Positions 1 through 7,478 of a stretch of DNA of 43,147 bases are shown here, piece by piece. Source of the stretch: Microvirga aerophila (GTDB lineage Bacteria > Pseudomonadota > Alphaproteobacteria > Rhizobiales > Beijerinckiaceae); the NCBI RefSeq assembly GCF_003332305.1, contig NZ_QOIO01000049.1, forward strand, positions 1 through 43,147, given 5' to 3'. A program made the position numbers and the translations under genes. Each line of letters begins with the position of its first letter. The stretch's first letter is position 1. A model generated the notes under the pieces. It did not search any database. It was not told where the DNA came from and saw nothing but the letters and a program-made list of their open reading frames with translations.

Positions 1-1
1 G

Positions 2-361
2 TTCTGCATCGAGGCGCTGGAGGAAGCGCTGGCCCGCTATGGCTGTCCTGAGATCTTCAACGCGGATCAAGGAAGTCAGTTCACCAGCCACGACTTCACC
101 AGCGTGCTGCGCAAGAACGAGATCGCGATCAGCATGGATGGCAAGGGGGCTTGGCGCGACAACGTCTTTGTCGAGCGCCTGTGGCGCAGCATCAAATACG
201 AGGAGGTTTATCTCAGGGCCTACGACAGTGTCGCTGAGACCCGCGCTTCGATTGGTCGGTATCTGGCCTTCTACAATGGCCGGAGGCCTCATTCGAGCCT
301 TGACCGCAGGACACCCGATCAGGCCTACTCCACTCCGCTGCCGCAGCTTGCAGCAGCCTAA
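2..361 (+). CDS. IS3-family transposase (OrfB), 3' end only
   Basis: This is the C-terminal part of a DDE transposase of the IS3 family, open from the window's left edge to a TAA at 359-361. The visible 119 residues hold the second and third catalytic positions: the Asp of NADQGSQFTS and the Glu of the NVFVERLWRSIKYEEVYL block, followed by the usual YNGRRPHSSLDRRTPDQAY tail. These are the family's standard rve integrase-core features. The first Asp and any OrfA/frameshift region lie outside the window, so it cannot be told whether the element is intact. The insertion sits just upstream of the trmJ-like gene. Confidence 0.9.
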   Translation, partial: FCIEALEEALARYGCPEIFNADQGSQFTSHDFTSVLRKNEIAISMDGKGAWRDNVFVERLWRSIKYEEVYLRAYDSVAETRASIGRYLAFYNGRRPHSSLDRRTPDQAYSTPLPQLAAA

Positions 362-422
362 CCCCGGCAGAGGCTCCACTTAGCGAACCGAAAACGCTGT
401 TCAGACAAACCGAGCCACCTCA
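362..422 (+). mobile_element. Probable right end of the IS3-family element
   Basis: The 60 nt after the transposase stop hold no ORF and finish with TGTTCAGACAAACCGAGCC followed by ACCTCA. The left end is outside the window, so the terminal inverted repeat cannot be matched. The boundary at 422 is inferred from the CA that usually closes IS3-family elements. Confidence 0.4.
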
Positions 423-428
423 TTACGG

Positions 429-467
429 GCCTCCTGTCGGGCTAATCCGCGGGAGGTCTTTTTATTT
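429..467 (+). terminator. Hairpin plus T-run, possible rho-independent terminator
   Basis: CCTCC (430-434) pairs with GGAGG (452-456) and, inside, CGG (438-440) with CCG (447-449). TTTTTATTT follows from 459. It lies between the IS end and the trmJ-like gene, where it could stop IS transcription or act as a leader hairpin. Confidence 0.4.
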
Positions 468-544
468 AGAAAAGGCGCCACTGGCTCCTCGGGTTGCTTG
501 GCGCTATGGGAGTGAGGCCGACACTCCTGCCCGAAGCTCTCCCC

Positions 545-1279
545 ATGAACCACCCCGTTATCATCCTCGTCGAGCCCCAGCTGGCCGAGAACATCGGCAT
601 GGTGGCTCGCGCCATGGCGAATTTCGGCCTCTCGGAGCTGCGCCTCGTGTCCCCGCGCAACGGCTGGCCGAAGAAGGGGGCCCATTCTGCGGCTTCCGGC
701 GCGACCCATATCCTGGAGGGCGCAAGGCTCTACGACACGGCCAGCGAGGCGATTGCCGACCTGAACTACGTCTTCGCCACCACGGCCCGGGAGCGGGGAC
801 AGATGAAGCGGGTCTTTGGGCCCGACGCCGCCATGACGGAGGCGCAAGCGCGGATTGGCGTCGGGCAGGGGGTCGGCATCCTGTTCGGGCGGGAGCGGAC
901 CGGGCTGGAGAACGACGAGATTTCGCTTGCCGACTCCATCATCACGTTTCCGGTGGACCCGAAGTTCTCGTCCCTCAACCTGGCGCAGGCCGTTCTGCTC
1001 ATGTCCTACGAGTGGCGCAAGCGCGAGACGGGCGGCGCGCTTCCCTTCGCGGGGGAGAGGCTTTCGCCGCCGGCTCCACGGGAAATGGTTGTGTCGTTCT
1101 TCGACTATATCGAGGCAGAGCTCGAAGCGGTGAATTTCTATCCGGCCGACAAAAAGCCCATTATGGCCCGCAACATGCGGGACATCTTCCACCGGCTCGA
1201 GATGTCCGAGCAGGATGTGCGCACCCTGAGAGGGGCGATTCGAGCCCTTGCGGAAGCGCGCAGATTGAGAAAGCCTTAA
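545..1279 (+). CDS. trmJ: RNA 2'-O-methyltransferase, TrmJ/SpoU (SPOUT) family
   Basis: Predicted cytosolic S-adenosylmethionine-dependent 2'-O-ribose methyltransferase. In the TrmJ group the target is tRNA position 32. The 244-residue protein shows the SPOUT motifs in order: N-terminal VEPQLAENIGMVARAM (residues 9-24), the SAM-knot motif LFGRERTGL (113-121) and FPVDPKFSSLNLAQAV (135-150), then a helical tail. The start is the ATG giving MNHPVIILVE, where family similarity begins; the frame is open 17 codons further upstream without recognisable homology or a good ribosome site. The secreted hydrolase gene follows 65 nt later and murI after that, so a loose transcription unit is possible. TrmJ versus a related SpoU specificity cannot be settled by eye. 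Confidence 0.87.
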   Translation: MNHPVIILVEPQLAENIGMVARAMANFGLSELRLVSPRNGWPKKGAHSAASGATHILEGARLYDTASEAIADLNYVFATTARERGQMKRVFGPDAAMTEAQARIGVGQGVGILFGRERTGLENDEISLADSIITFPVDPKFSSLNLAQAVLLMSYEWRKRETGGALPFAGERLSPPAPREMVVSFFDYIEAELEAVNFYPADKKPIMARNMRDIFHRLEMSEQDVRTLRGAIRALAEARRLRKP

Positions 1280-1344
1280 AGATCTTCTGATTTAATGTTG
1301 CTTGGCGCAGTCTGCGCCAGCCAACCTTGGACTCGAGATCGCCC

Positions 1345-2541
1345 ATGCGTCGTCCGTTGTTTACGCTCCTCCTCGGTTCCTGCCTTGCCGCTGCGCCGGC
1401 GGAGGCGGCGACGCCTCCGAAACAGCCGGAGCAGGGGCCGGGCGGATCGGACTACAAGATCAGCGAGGTGACGAAGCGGGGGATCGGGACCACTAGCGCT
1501 GGGACCTACGTTTTCCATGGTGCGGAACAGGCCACGGAGCCGCGTCCCGTCGTGATCTTCCTCCATTCCTGGGGGGCCGTGAGCCCAGGAATCTACGGCG
1601 GCTGGATCGATCATCTGGCCCGTAAGGGAAATCTCGTTCTCTTCCCGCGCTTTCAGGAGGTGAATCGCTCGCGTCCGGCCGATGCGTCGACGCTTGCCGC
1701 AACCCTGGTCAAGAGCGCGCTGGAAGCGCTTGCGGATGATGCAAGCGCCAGGCCCGATCTCAAGCGCGTCGCCGTGATCGGGCACTCCGCCGGCGTGCCC
1801 ATCGCCTTGAACCTCGCGGCCGGAGCGGCGGCGAGCAATATCCCTGTTCCTAAGCTGATCTTCGGCGTGATGCCGGGCGGCATCGCCTCCAGTGAGAGCG
1901 AGCGCGGGATCCTCCTGGGGGATCTCTCGAATATCGATGCTTCCACCCTCCTGATCATGATGAGCGGCGATCGCGACTACCTGCCGAGCGATCGGGCCGC
2001 CCGCAAGATTCTCCAGGACGCCACGGCGGTTCCCGCAGGCCGTAAGCTCTTCATGCGGGCGGCCTCGGACGACCATGGCTATCCGGCCCTGACGGCGGCC
2101 CTGGCCTCGCCGGGCTCGCCGAAACCCGACTATGAGGCCTCGGCCATCAAGCTGCCGCCCGACCCGCCGAAGGATCCAAAGCAGAAGAACACTTGGCGCT
2201 GGAGCGCCGACATGGCCCTGACAGGTCCGCAGACGATCCTGACCCAGCAACTTGCCAACAGCGGCACCGACACCCTCGACTACTTGGCCTACTGGAAGAC
2301 TTTCGACATGGCCGCCGCGGCGGCCTTCGCGGGCCGGGACGCGGCAGCCCTCCGGCGCGATCCGAAATTCATCGACATGGGATCCTGGAGCGACGGTTGG
2401 CCCGTGCGCCGGCTCACGGCCGACATGCCGAAAGGCGAGGGGCCGGAGGAGAAGCAGGAGCGCGGACCGCGCCGCCGCCTGAACTTCGCGCCCACGGAAA
2501 CAAAGCACAGCTTGTCGGAGTTCTTGAGCGGACGCTCATAA
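1345..2541 (+). CDS. Secreted alpha/beta hydrolase, chlorophyllase/PAF-hydrolase-like fold
   Basis: A 398-residue exported hydrolase of unknown substrate. An N-terminal signal (basic MRR, then FTLLLGSCLAAAPAEA) precedes a likely signal peptidase I site after AEA; Cys13 in LLGSC makes a lipoprotein possible but less likely. The nucleophile elbow GHSAG (146-150, Ser148), a GDRD acid loop (208-211) and DDHG (242-245, His244) give a plausible Ser-Asp-His triad. HSWG near residue 74 resembles an oxyanion loop. The ATG at 1345 is preferred over an upstream in-frame TTG because it gives the intact signal peptide. The C-terminal stretch after residue 300 is charged and has no motif I know. Confidence 0.75.
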   Translation: MRRPLFTLLLGSCLAAAPAEAATPPKQPEQGPGGSDYKISEVTKRGIGTTSAGTYVFHGAEQATEPRPVVIFLHSWGAVSPGIYGGWIDHLARKGNLVLFPRFQEVNRSRPADASTLAATLVKSALEALADDASARPDLKRVAVIGHSAGVPIALNLAAGAAASNIPVPKLIFGVMPGGIASSESERGILLGDLSNIDASTLLIMMSGDRDYLPSDRAARKILQDATAVPAGRKLFMRAASDDHGYPALTAALASPGSPKPDYEASAIKLPPDPPKDPKQKNTWRWSADMALTGPQTILTQQLANSGTDTLDYLAYWKTFDMAAAAAFAGRDAAALRRDPKFIDMGSWSDGWPVRRLTADMPKGEGPEEKQERGPRRRLNFAPTETKHSLSEFLSGRS

Positions 2542-2617
2542 ATCTCAATCGGTATCGTTGGGGGCCTCTTGTATGCGTATCGATCTTCTCGCGGGAGCGG
2601 TCTATAACCCGGCAGTC

Positions 2618-3445
2618 ATGCCGGCTCCCGTCCCGACCATTCTGGTGTTCGATTCCGGCCTCGGGGGCCTCACGGTCTTTTCCGAGGTCCTAAAGGCCCG
2701 TCCGGACGCGCGCTTCGTTTATGCTGCGGACGATGCCGGATTTCCCTATGGCCGCCTGACCGAGGAGGCGCTGGTCGCCCGGGTGCTCGCCGTAATGGAG
2801 CGGCTGATAGGGCTCTACGACCCGGAACTGGTGGTCATCGCCTGCAACACGGCCTCCACCCTGGTGCTGCCGCATCTCAGGGCGCGTTTCTCGACGCCAT
2901 TCGTGGGCACGGTTCCGGCCATCAAACCGGCGGCCAAGACCACGCTTTCCGGGCACGTGACGGTTGTGGCCACGCCCGGAACGGTGGCGCGTGACTATAC
3001 CCGCGACCTGATCGAGACCTATGCGGCTGGCTGCCGGGTGAGCCTCGTCGGCTCCCGCAAGCTCGCGGGCTTCGCCGAGGCGGAGCTTGCCGGCATGCCC
3101 GTCTCCGACGAGGAGCTGCTGGCGGAGCTCAAGCCCTGTTTCGTGGAGGACGAGACCGGCCGCACCGACGTGGTGGCGCTTGCCTGCACCCATTACCCGC
3201 TGCTTCTGCCCCGCCTTCAGGCGCTGGCCCCATGGCCCGTCGCTTGGATCGACCCGGCCCCTGCCATTGCACGCCGTGTCCTGCAGCTCATCGGCGCTCC
3301 TGTGCCGGGGCACGAAGCCGGTGACGAGGAGGCGATCGCGGTGTTCACCAGCGGGGCCGGCGTCACGCCGGCGTTGAAAAGAGCCTTGGTCGAGAAGGGT
3401 CTTCCGCTCCTGGCGGTCGAGGACATGCCGTTGATGCAAGGGTGA
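2618..3445 (+). CDS. murI: Glutamate racemase
   Basis: Interconverts L- and D-glutamate to supply D-Glu for peptidoglycan, in the cytosol, without cofactor. The 275-residue product has the family's two catalytic cysteines in their motifs, ACNTAST (Cys76) and ACTHYPLL (Cys190), plus the N-terminal FDSGLGGLTV containing the conserved Asp-Ser pair. An upstream in-frame ATG at 2573 would add 15 residues. I favour the ATG at 2618 (MPAPVPTILVFDSG) because similarity starts immediately after it, though neither start has a textbook ribosome site. It follows the hydrolase gene by 76 nt in the same direction. A palindromic repeat lies 26 nt after its stop. Confidence 0.93.
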   Translation: MPAPVPTILVFDSGLGGLTVFSEVLKARPDARFVYAADDAGFPYGRLTEEALVARVLAVMERLIGLYDPELVVIACNTASTLVLPHLRARFSTPFVGTVPAIKPAAKTTLSGHVTVVATPGTVARDYTRDLIETYAAGCRVSLVGSRKLAGFAEAELAGMPVSDEELLAELKPCFVEDETGRTDVVALACTHYPLLLPRLQALAPWPVAWIDPAPAIARRVLQLIGAPVPGHEAGDEEAIAVFTSGAGVTPALKRALVEKGLPLLAVEDMPLMQG

Positions 3446-3471
3446 GGCGGACCGCCTATCAAAGGCCCCCT

Positions 3472-3509
3472 CGTCATTCCGGGGCCGCGCAGCGGAGCCC
3501 GGAATGACG
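3472..3509. repeat. Palindromic intergenic repeat (REP-like)
   Basis: CGTCATTCCGGG (3472-3483) and CCCGGAATGACG (3498-3509) form a perfect 12-bp inverted repeat around a short GC-rich loop, between murI and rpsD. The same GTCATTCCGGGGC core bounds the element at 18326-18490, so this is a dispersed repeat rather than a gene-specific terminator. No T-run follows. Confidence 0.75.
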
Positions 3510-3596
3510 TCAGGGGAAGCTATCGCTTCGGCCTGGAGCCCGGTGCCGATTGACTTCCTGGCCCATTTCGCCTAAAGCCACCCGGTCGCGCGGTCC

Positions 3597-3629
3597 CCAC
3601 GGGCCGCGTAACTTTTTACGCTCCCGTGG
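3597..3629 (+). promoter_or_regulatory. Long hairpin upstream of rpsD
   Basis: CCACGGG (3597-3603) pairs with CCCGTGG (3623-3629), and inside it GCGTAA (3606-3611) pairs with TTACGC (3616-3621). This leaves a 4-nt loop and a small internal bulge. It lies about 100 nt before the rpsD start. It could be an rpsD leader structure or the terminator of an upstream transcript; the sequence alone does not decide. Confidence 0.4.
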
Positions 3630-3732
3630 CCCGGCTCCGGTCGGCCTGTCGTCCCGTCCCTCGAGATTGTCTCGGGATGAGGGGAAGAGGAGGGCGCGTT
3701 CCTCGCAAATTCGACAACAAAGAGGAACAGCG

Positions 3733-4350
3733 ATGTCGAAGCGCATTCAGGCCAAGCACAAGCTTGACCGCCGTATGGGTCAGAATATCTGGGGTCGCCC
3801 GAAGAGCCCCGTGAACCGCCGTGAATACGGCCCCGGCCAGCACGGCCAGCGCCGCAAGAGCAAGATGTCTGACTTCGGCACGCAGCTGCGCGCCAAGCAG
3901 AAGCTCAAGGGCTACTACGCCAACATCACCGAGAAGCAGTTCCGCCGCTACTACGCGGAAGCGATCCGCCTCAAGGGCGACTCGGGCGAGAACCTGGTCG
4001 GCCTGCTCGAGCGTCGTCTCGACGCGGTCGTGTACCGCGCCAAGTTCGTCGCGACCCCGTTCGCTGCGCGCCAGTTCGTTAATCACGGCCACGTGAAGGT
4101 CAACGGCCGCCGCGTCAACATCCCGAGCTACCAGGTCAAGGCCGGCGATGTGATCGAGGTCAAGGAAAAGTCGAAGCAGCTCGAGGTCGTCGTCGTGGCG
4201 AGCCAGCTCGCCGAGCGTGACGTTCCGGACTACATCGAGGTCGATCATTCCAAGATGACCGCCTGCGTGACCCGCATCCCGACCCTCTCCGAGGTGCCGT
4301 ATGCGGTTCAGATGGAGCCGAACCTCGTGATCGAGTTCTACTCGCGCTAA
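3733..4350 (+). CDS. rpsD: 30S ribosomal protein S4
   Basis: Primary 16S rRNA-binding protein that nucleates small-subunit assembly. The 205-residue product is full length and has the N-terminal S4 signature (MSKRIQAKHKLDRRMGQNIW) and the S4 RNA-binding domain at about 94-157 (RRLDAVVYRAKF through NGRRVNIPSYQVKAGDVIEV). Start ATG is preceded by AGAGGAA seven nt upstream. The frame is open for 61 codons upstream but those residues are not S4-like. It stands alone, away from the alpha operon, as is common in Rhizobiales. A strong terminator follows. Confidence 0.98.
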   Translation: MSKRIQAKHKLDRRMGQNIWGRPKSPVNRREYGPGQHGQRRKSKMSDFGTQLRAKQKLKGYYANITEKQFRRYYAEAIRLKGDSGENLVGLLERRLDAVVYRAKFVATPFAARQFVNHGHVKVNGRRVNIPSYQVKAGDVIEVKEKSKQLEVVVVASQLAERDVPDYIEVDHSKMTACVTRIPTLSEVPYAVQMEPNLVIEFYSR

Positions 4351-4380
4351 TCCGCGAATAGAAAGCCGACAAAATCAGAA

Positions 4381-4405
4381 AGGCCGCCCAATGGGCGGCC
4401 TTTTT
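4381..4405 (+). terminator. Rho-independent terminator of rpsD
   Basis: AGGCCGCCC (4381-4389), loop AAT, GGGCGGCCT (4393-4401), then a T-run: a perfect 9-bp GC-rich stem 30 nt after the rpsD stop. It also separates rpsD from the convergent Spy-like gene. Confidence 0.9.
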
Positions 4406-4415
4406 CGTTATTCGC

Positions 4416-5038
4416 TTATTGCGGGTTTTGCTGCTGACCCTGGCCATGCGGGCCGCCTCGGTGGTGCTCCATGCCGCCACCCATGCGCCCATGATGCATT
4501 GCGTGGTCGCGCCGGCCGCCCCGTCGCTCGCCACGCCAGCCGGGTTCACCCATGACTGGGCGCAGGAGGCGGGGAGCGATCCGCTTCTGGTCCTCGTTGA
4601 ACGTGTCCCAGAGGGGCCGCATGGCGGTCGCGATGGCGGTCGTGCGCTGGGCATTCTCCGTCATGGAGGCGCCGCGCTGTTCGAGGCGCTGCATGAAGTC
4701 CGTCGACTGACGCTGGTCGCGCCGGTCGCGGCGCTGCTCGAAGCGGGTGAAGCGCTCGCCGGCATTGGTCCGGATGGCGTTCTCCACCGGCTGCCAGAGC
4801 CGTTCCTGGTCGCCCGTCAGCCTCAGGCCGGCCTTGATGCCTGCGATGCGGGCATCCACGAACCGGTTGAAGTCATCCTGGGTCATGCGCGGACGTTCAG
4901 GGCGCTGGCTCTGGCTCTCCTGCGCGGCCCCCGGCCCGCCGGGCGTTCCCGCTCCTCCGGGACCTGCACCTTGGGCGAGGGCGTAGTGCCCGATGCGGCG
5001 AGCAGTGTCGCGACGGCGAATGCGGCGATCTTCTTCAT
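4416..5038 (-). CDS. LTXXQ/Spy-CpxP-like periplasmic protein, apparently frameshifted
   Basis: The start at 5038 has a good ribosome site (AAGGAGAT) and encodes a signal peptide, MKKIAAFAVATLLAASGTT. The rest of the family-like protein is in another frame, from ALAQGAGPGGAG onward. Joining the frames near 4982-4985 with one extra base gives ...SGTTALAQG, a textbook signal peptidase site, so one base appears to be missing. The body (about 170 residues) is rich in Arg, Gln and Glu. It holds a helical RPRMTQDDFNRFVDARIAG segment, AGLRLTGDQERLWQPVENAI as the LTxxQ-like motif, and a His/Gly-rich tail. Such proteins act in the periplasm on envelope stress or metals; here that is inference. Either a sequencing error or a true pseudogene would explain it. 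Confidence 0.65.
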
Positions 5039-5156
5039 TAGGATCTCCTTGGTGGTCGACGGGTTCATTGTTGCTGCCCTCCTGCTCTCCGCGAAGTGAC
5101 TGTCGCATGAACTTTAGTCATATTGGTCGGGAGCGACGATAGGGGAGTGCCGAGGC

Positions 5157-5385
5157 GCTTTCGCCTCTCCGATGGGAGAGGTCGTGGTGGAATGGCGCGA
5201 CGCCGGTTCCCTCCTCCTTGCGGGGAGGGTGGCTGCGTGAGCAGCTGGGTGGGGGTGGTGTGACCGAGTGAGAGAGCTTGAGGTGAGGCTGTAGCGGCCT
5301 TGCGCCTCGACAACGAAGCTCAGAGTTCTGACTTTGCGACCCCCACCTCCACCTCCTCCCCGAAAGGGGCGGAGGGCACCGACGG
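5157..5385. repeat. Composite GC-rich palindromic repeat region
   Basis: The 411-nt gap between the Spy-like gene and the RBBP9-like hydrolase has no credible gene. It holds several short hairpins: CCTCTCC-GATG-GGAGAGG (5164-5181), CCTCC-TTGC-GGGGAGG near 5213-5228, GCTGC-GTGA-GCAGC (5232-5245), and CTCCCCGAAAGGGGCGGAG near 5356-5374. I recognise the CCTCCTTGCGGGGAGGGTGG style as a widespread Rhizobiales intergenic repeat; this is from memory and not checked. Confidence 0.5.
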
Positions 5386-5449
5386 TACCCGCAGAACGCG
5401 ATACTGTTCTACCGGCAAGATCAGGGAGTCGTCAGCCTCGGTCCCGCCC

Positions 5450-6001
5450 TTAGAGCTGCTTCAGGAAACCCGCGAAGCGCATCAGGCCCTCGGGCCACGG
5501 ACCGTGGCCGCTGTCGGTGTTGATATGGCCGGCGTCACCCGCATCCACGATCGCCGATCCCCATGAATAGGCCACGTCCTCCGCCTTGTCGTAATCGCAA
5601 TGCGGATCGGTGCGGCTCGCCACGAGCACGGACGGAAAGGGCAGGGGATCGCGCGAAATCGGCGCGAAGGCCCTGTCGATGGCTGGAATGAAATCCGGCC
5701 GCTCCACATCGGGCAGACCGACCAGGAAGGCGCCCTGCACCTTTCCCTTCGGCAGAAGCGGAGCCGCATGGGCGATCGCCACCACGCCCAGGCTGTGGCC
5801 GACGAGAACGACAGGCTGCTTGGCGCGCTTCACGTCGCGCGCAATCCGCTCGATCCAGTCGTTCCTGGCCGGCGCGTCCCAGTTTTCCTGCTCGATCCGG
5901 CGCGCGGTCGAGAGCTGCCGCTCCCATCGGCTCTGCCAATGGTCCGCGCCGGAATTCGTGTGGCCGGGGACGATGAGGATGTCGCAATCGGAGCTTTTCA
6001 T
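5450..6001 (-). CDS. RBBP9/YdeN-family alpha/beta hydrolase
   Basis: A 183-residue cytosolic serine hydrolase of the RBBP9/YdeN group; physiological substrate unknown. It begins with DILIVPGHTNSGADHWQSRW, typical of the family, and has the nucleophile elbow GHSLG, the acid in ASRTDPHCDYD and the catalytic His in DAGDAGHINTDSGHG. The ATG at 6001 is chosen because similarity starts at once and CGGGAG lies upstream; the longer open frame overlaps cfa. It is 32 nt downstream of cfa on the same strand, so the two may be cotranscribed. Confidence 0.8.
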   Translation of the reverse strand: MKSSDCDILIVPGHTNSGADHWQSRWERQLSTARRIEQENWDAPARNDWIERIARDVKRAKQPVVLVGHSLGVVAIAHAAPLLPKGKVQGAFLVGLPDVERPDFIPAIDRAFAPISRDPLPFPSVLVASRTDPHCDYDKAEDVAYSWGSAIVDAGDAGHINTDSGHGPWPEGLMRFAGFLKQL

Positions 6002-6033
6002 GACTCCCGAGGTAAACGTCCGCGCCTGCCGGT

Positions 6034-7284
6034 TCAAGCGCTCTGCTGCAATTGCATGTCTTCCATCACCCTCAGGGCCGCCTCTCGCTCGGCGATGTAG
6101 TCGCGGGTCAGGGGCACCGTGTCGTTGCGCTTGGCGAGCTGGATCTGGAACACCACCGCGTCCTGAAACCGGAAGGCCGACTCCGACATGGCGAGGTAGC
6201 ATTCCCACATCCGACAGAAGCGCTCGTCATACAGGCGCAGGACCTCGTCGCGATGAGCCAGGAAGCGCTCGCGCCATGCCTTCAGGGTCAGCGCGTAATG
6301 CAGGCGAAGCACCTCGATATCGGTTACGACCAGTCCGGCCCGTTCGATGGACGGTAGGATTTCTGACAAGATCGGCAAATGCCCGCCCGGGAAGATATAT
6401 CGGGTGATCCATGGGTTGGTCGGGTAGGGCGTTCCCGAGCGGCCGATGGTGTGGAGGAGCATCACGCCGTCCTCCTTCAGAAGCCGCCCGCAGGTCTTGA
6501 AGTATTCGTCATAGGAGGGAGGGCCCACATGCTCGAACATGCCGACCGACACGATGCGGTCGAAGGCGCCCTTCGTGTCCCGGTAATCCTCGTGCTCGAA
6601 GCTGACCCGCCCCAGCAGCCCGGCCGCTCCCGCCCGTTTGCGCGAGACGTCCAGCTGCTCGTCCGAAAGGGTAACGCCCTTGACGGAACCTGCCCGCGCG
6701 ATCTGCGCCATGTACAGGCCCATGCCGCCCCAGCCCGAGCCGATATCGAGCACGCTCTGGCTGGGCTCCAGCAGGAGCTTGGCGGCGATGTGCCGCTTCT
6801 TGGCGCGCTGCGCCTCTTCCAGCGTGGCGTCCGGGTGGTCGAAATAGGCGCAGGAATACTGACGGTCGCTGTCCAGGAACAAGGCGTAGAGCCGTCCGTC
6901 CAGGTCGTAATGGTGGGCGACATTGCGCTTGGATTTCTTGGCGTCGTTCTCGCTGCGCCTTTTCATCCAGACCCGGATCTTCCTGAGCCGGTGGAAGGGA
7001 AGCTCGTCGAAGGCTCCGCCCGTATCCTGAAGCAGAAGCTGGAGCAGGTCGTAGATCGTGCCCAGCTCGATCACGAGGCGACCGTCCATGAACAGTTCGC
7101 CCAATCTCAGCTCCGGATGGAGGCACAGGGCCATATGGGCGGGAGCATCCGTGAACCTGATCGCGACCTGGGGCCCTCCACCATTGCCGAAGGACATGCG
7201 CCGCCCCCCGGCCGTCGTCATCTCCAAGGTGCCGCGCTTCACCGCTCGGGTGAAGGCGGTGGAGAGAATCCTCTCTGACAGCAT
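6034..7284 (-). CDS. cfa: Cyclopropane-fatty-acyl-phospholipid synthase
   Basis: Transfers a methylene group from S-adenosylmethionine onto the double bond of unsaturated acyl chains in membrane phospholipids. The 416-residue product shows YSCAYF (143-148), the SAM-binding VLDIGSGWGG (178-187), GMFEHVG (248-254), whose Glu and His belong to the bicarbonate site in this family, and YIFPGGHLP (296-304). The N-terminal lipid-binding domain is present. The ATG at 7284 has GGAG 9 nt upstream; an ATG 12 codons earlier is possible. A paralogue acting on other lipids cannot be excluded. Confidence 0.9.
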   Translation of the reverse strand: MLSERILSTAFTRAVKRGTLEMTTAGGRRMSFGNGGGPQVAIRFTDAPAHMALCLHPELRLGELFMDGRLVIELGTIYDLLQLLLQDTGGAFDELPFHRLRKIRVWMKRRSENDAKKSKRNVAHHYDLDGRLYALFLDSDRQYSCAYFDHPDATLEEAQRAKKRHIAAKLLLEPSQSVLDIGSGWGGMGLYMAQIARAGSVKGVTLSDEQLDVSRKRAGAAGLLGRVSFEHEDYRDTKGAFDRIVSVGMFEHVGPPSYDEYFKTCGRLLKEDGVMLLHTIGRSGTPYPTNPWITRYIFPGGHLPILSEILPSIERAGLVVTDIEVLRLHYALTLKAWRERFLAHRDEVLRLYDERFCRMWECYLAMSESAFRFQDAVVFQIQLAKRNDTVPLTRDYIAEREAALRVMEDMQLQQSA

Positions 7285-7422
7285 GGAAAATATCTCCGCG
7301 CCGTTGATCCCGATGGGCATTGTTGCCCAACGGAAAAATATTTCCACCCCCACCTAAGGGCTGAGCATTGTCCGCAGCGCAGGGCTGGTCTGTATTCTCC
7401 TTACTTCTCCGGTGCGCCCTAC

Positions 7423-7449
7423 GAAAATGGCCGGCGCGGGGCCGGCCAT
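7423..7449 (-). terminator. Rho-independent terminator of purB
   Basis: Read on the minus strand, ATGGCCGGC, loop CCCGC, GCCGGCCAT, then TTTT: a perfect 9-bp stem beginning about 30 nt after the purB stop. Confidence 0.8.
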
Positions 7450-7478
7450 GGGAGGAAGCTGATCTTGCTTGATAGATG

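Noticed and set aside
1276..2508. A 410-codon reverse open frame over the secreted hydrolase
   Set aside because: The forward frame has the signal peptide and GHSAG motif; the reverse one has none.
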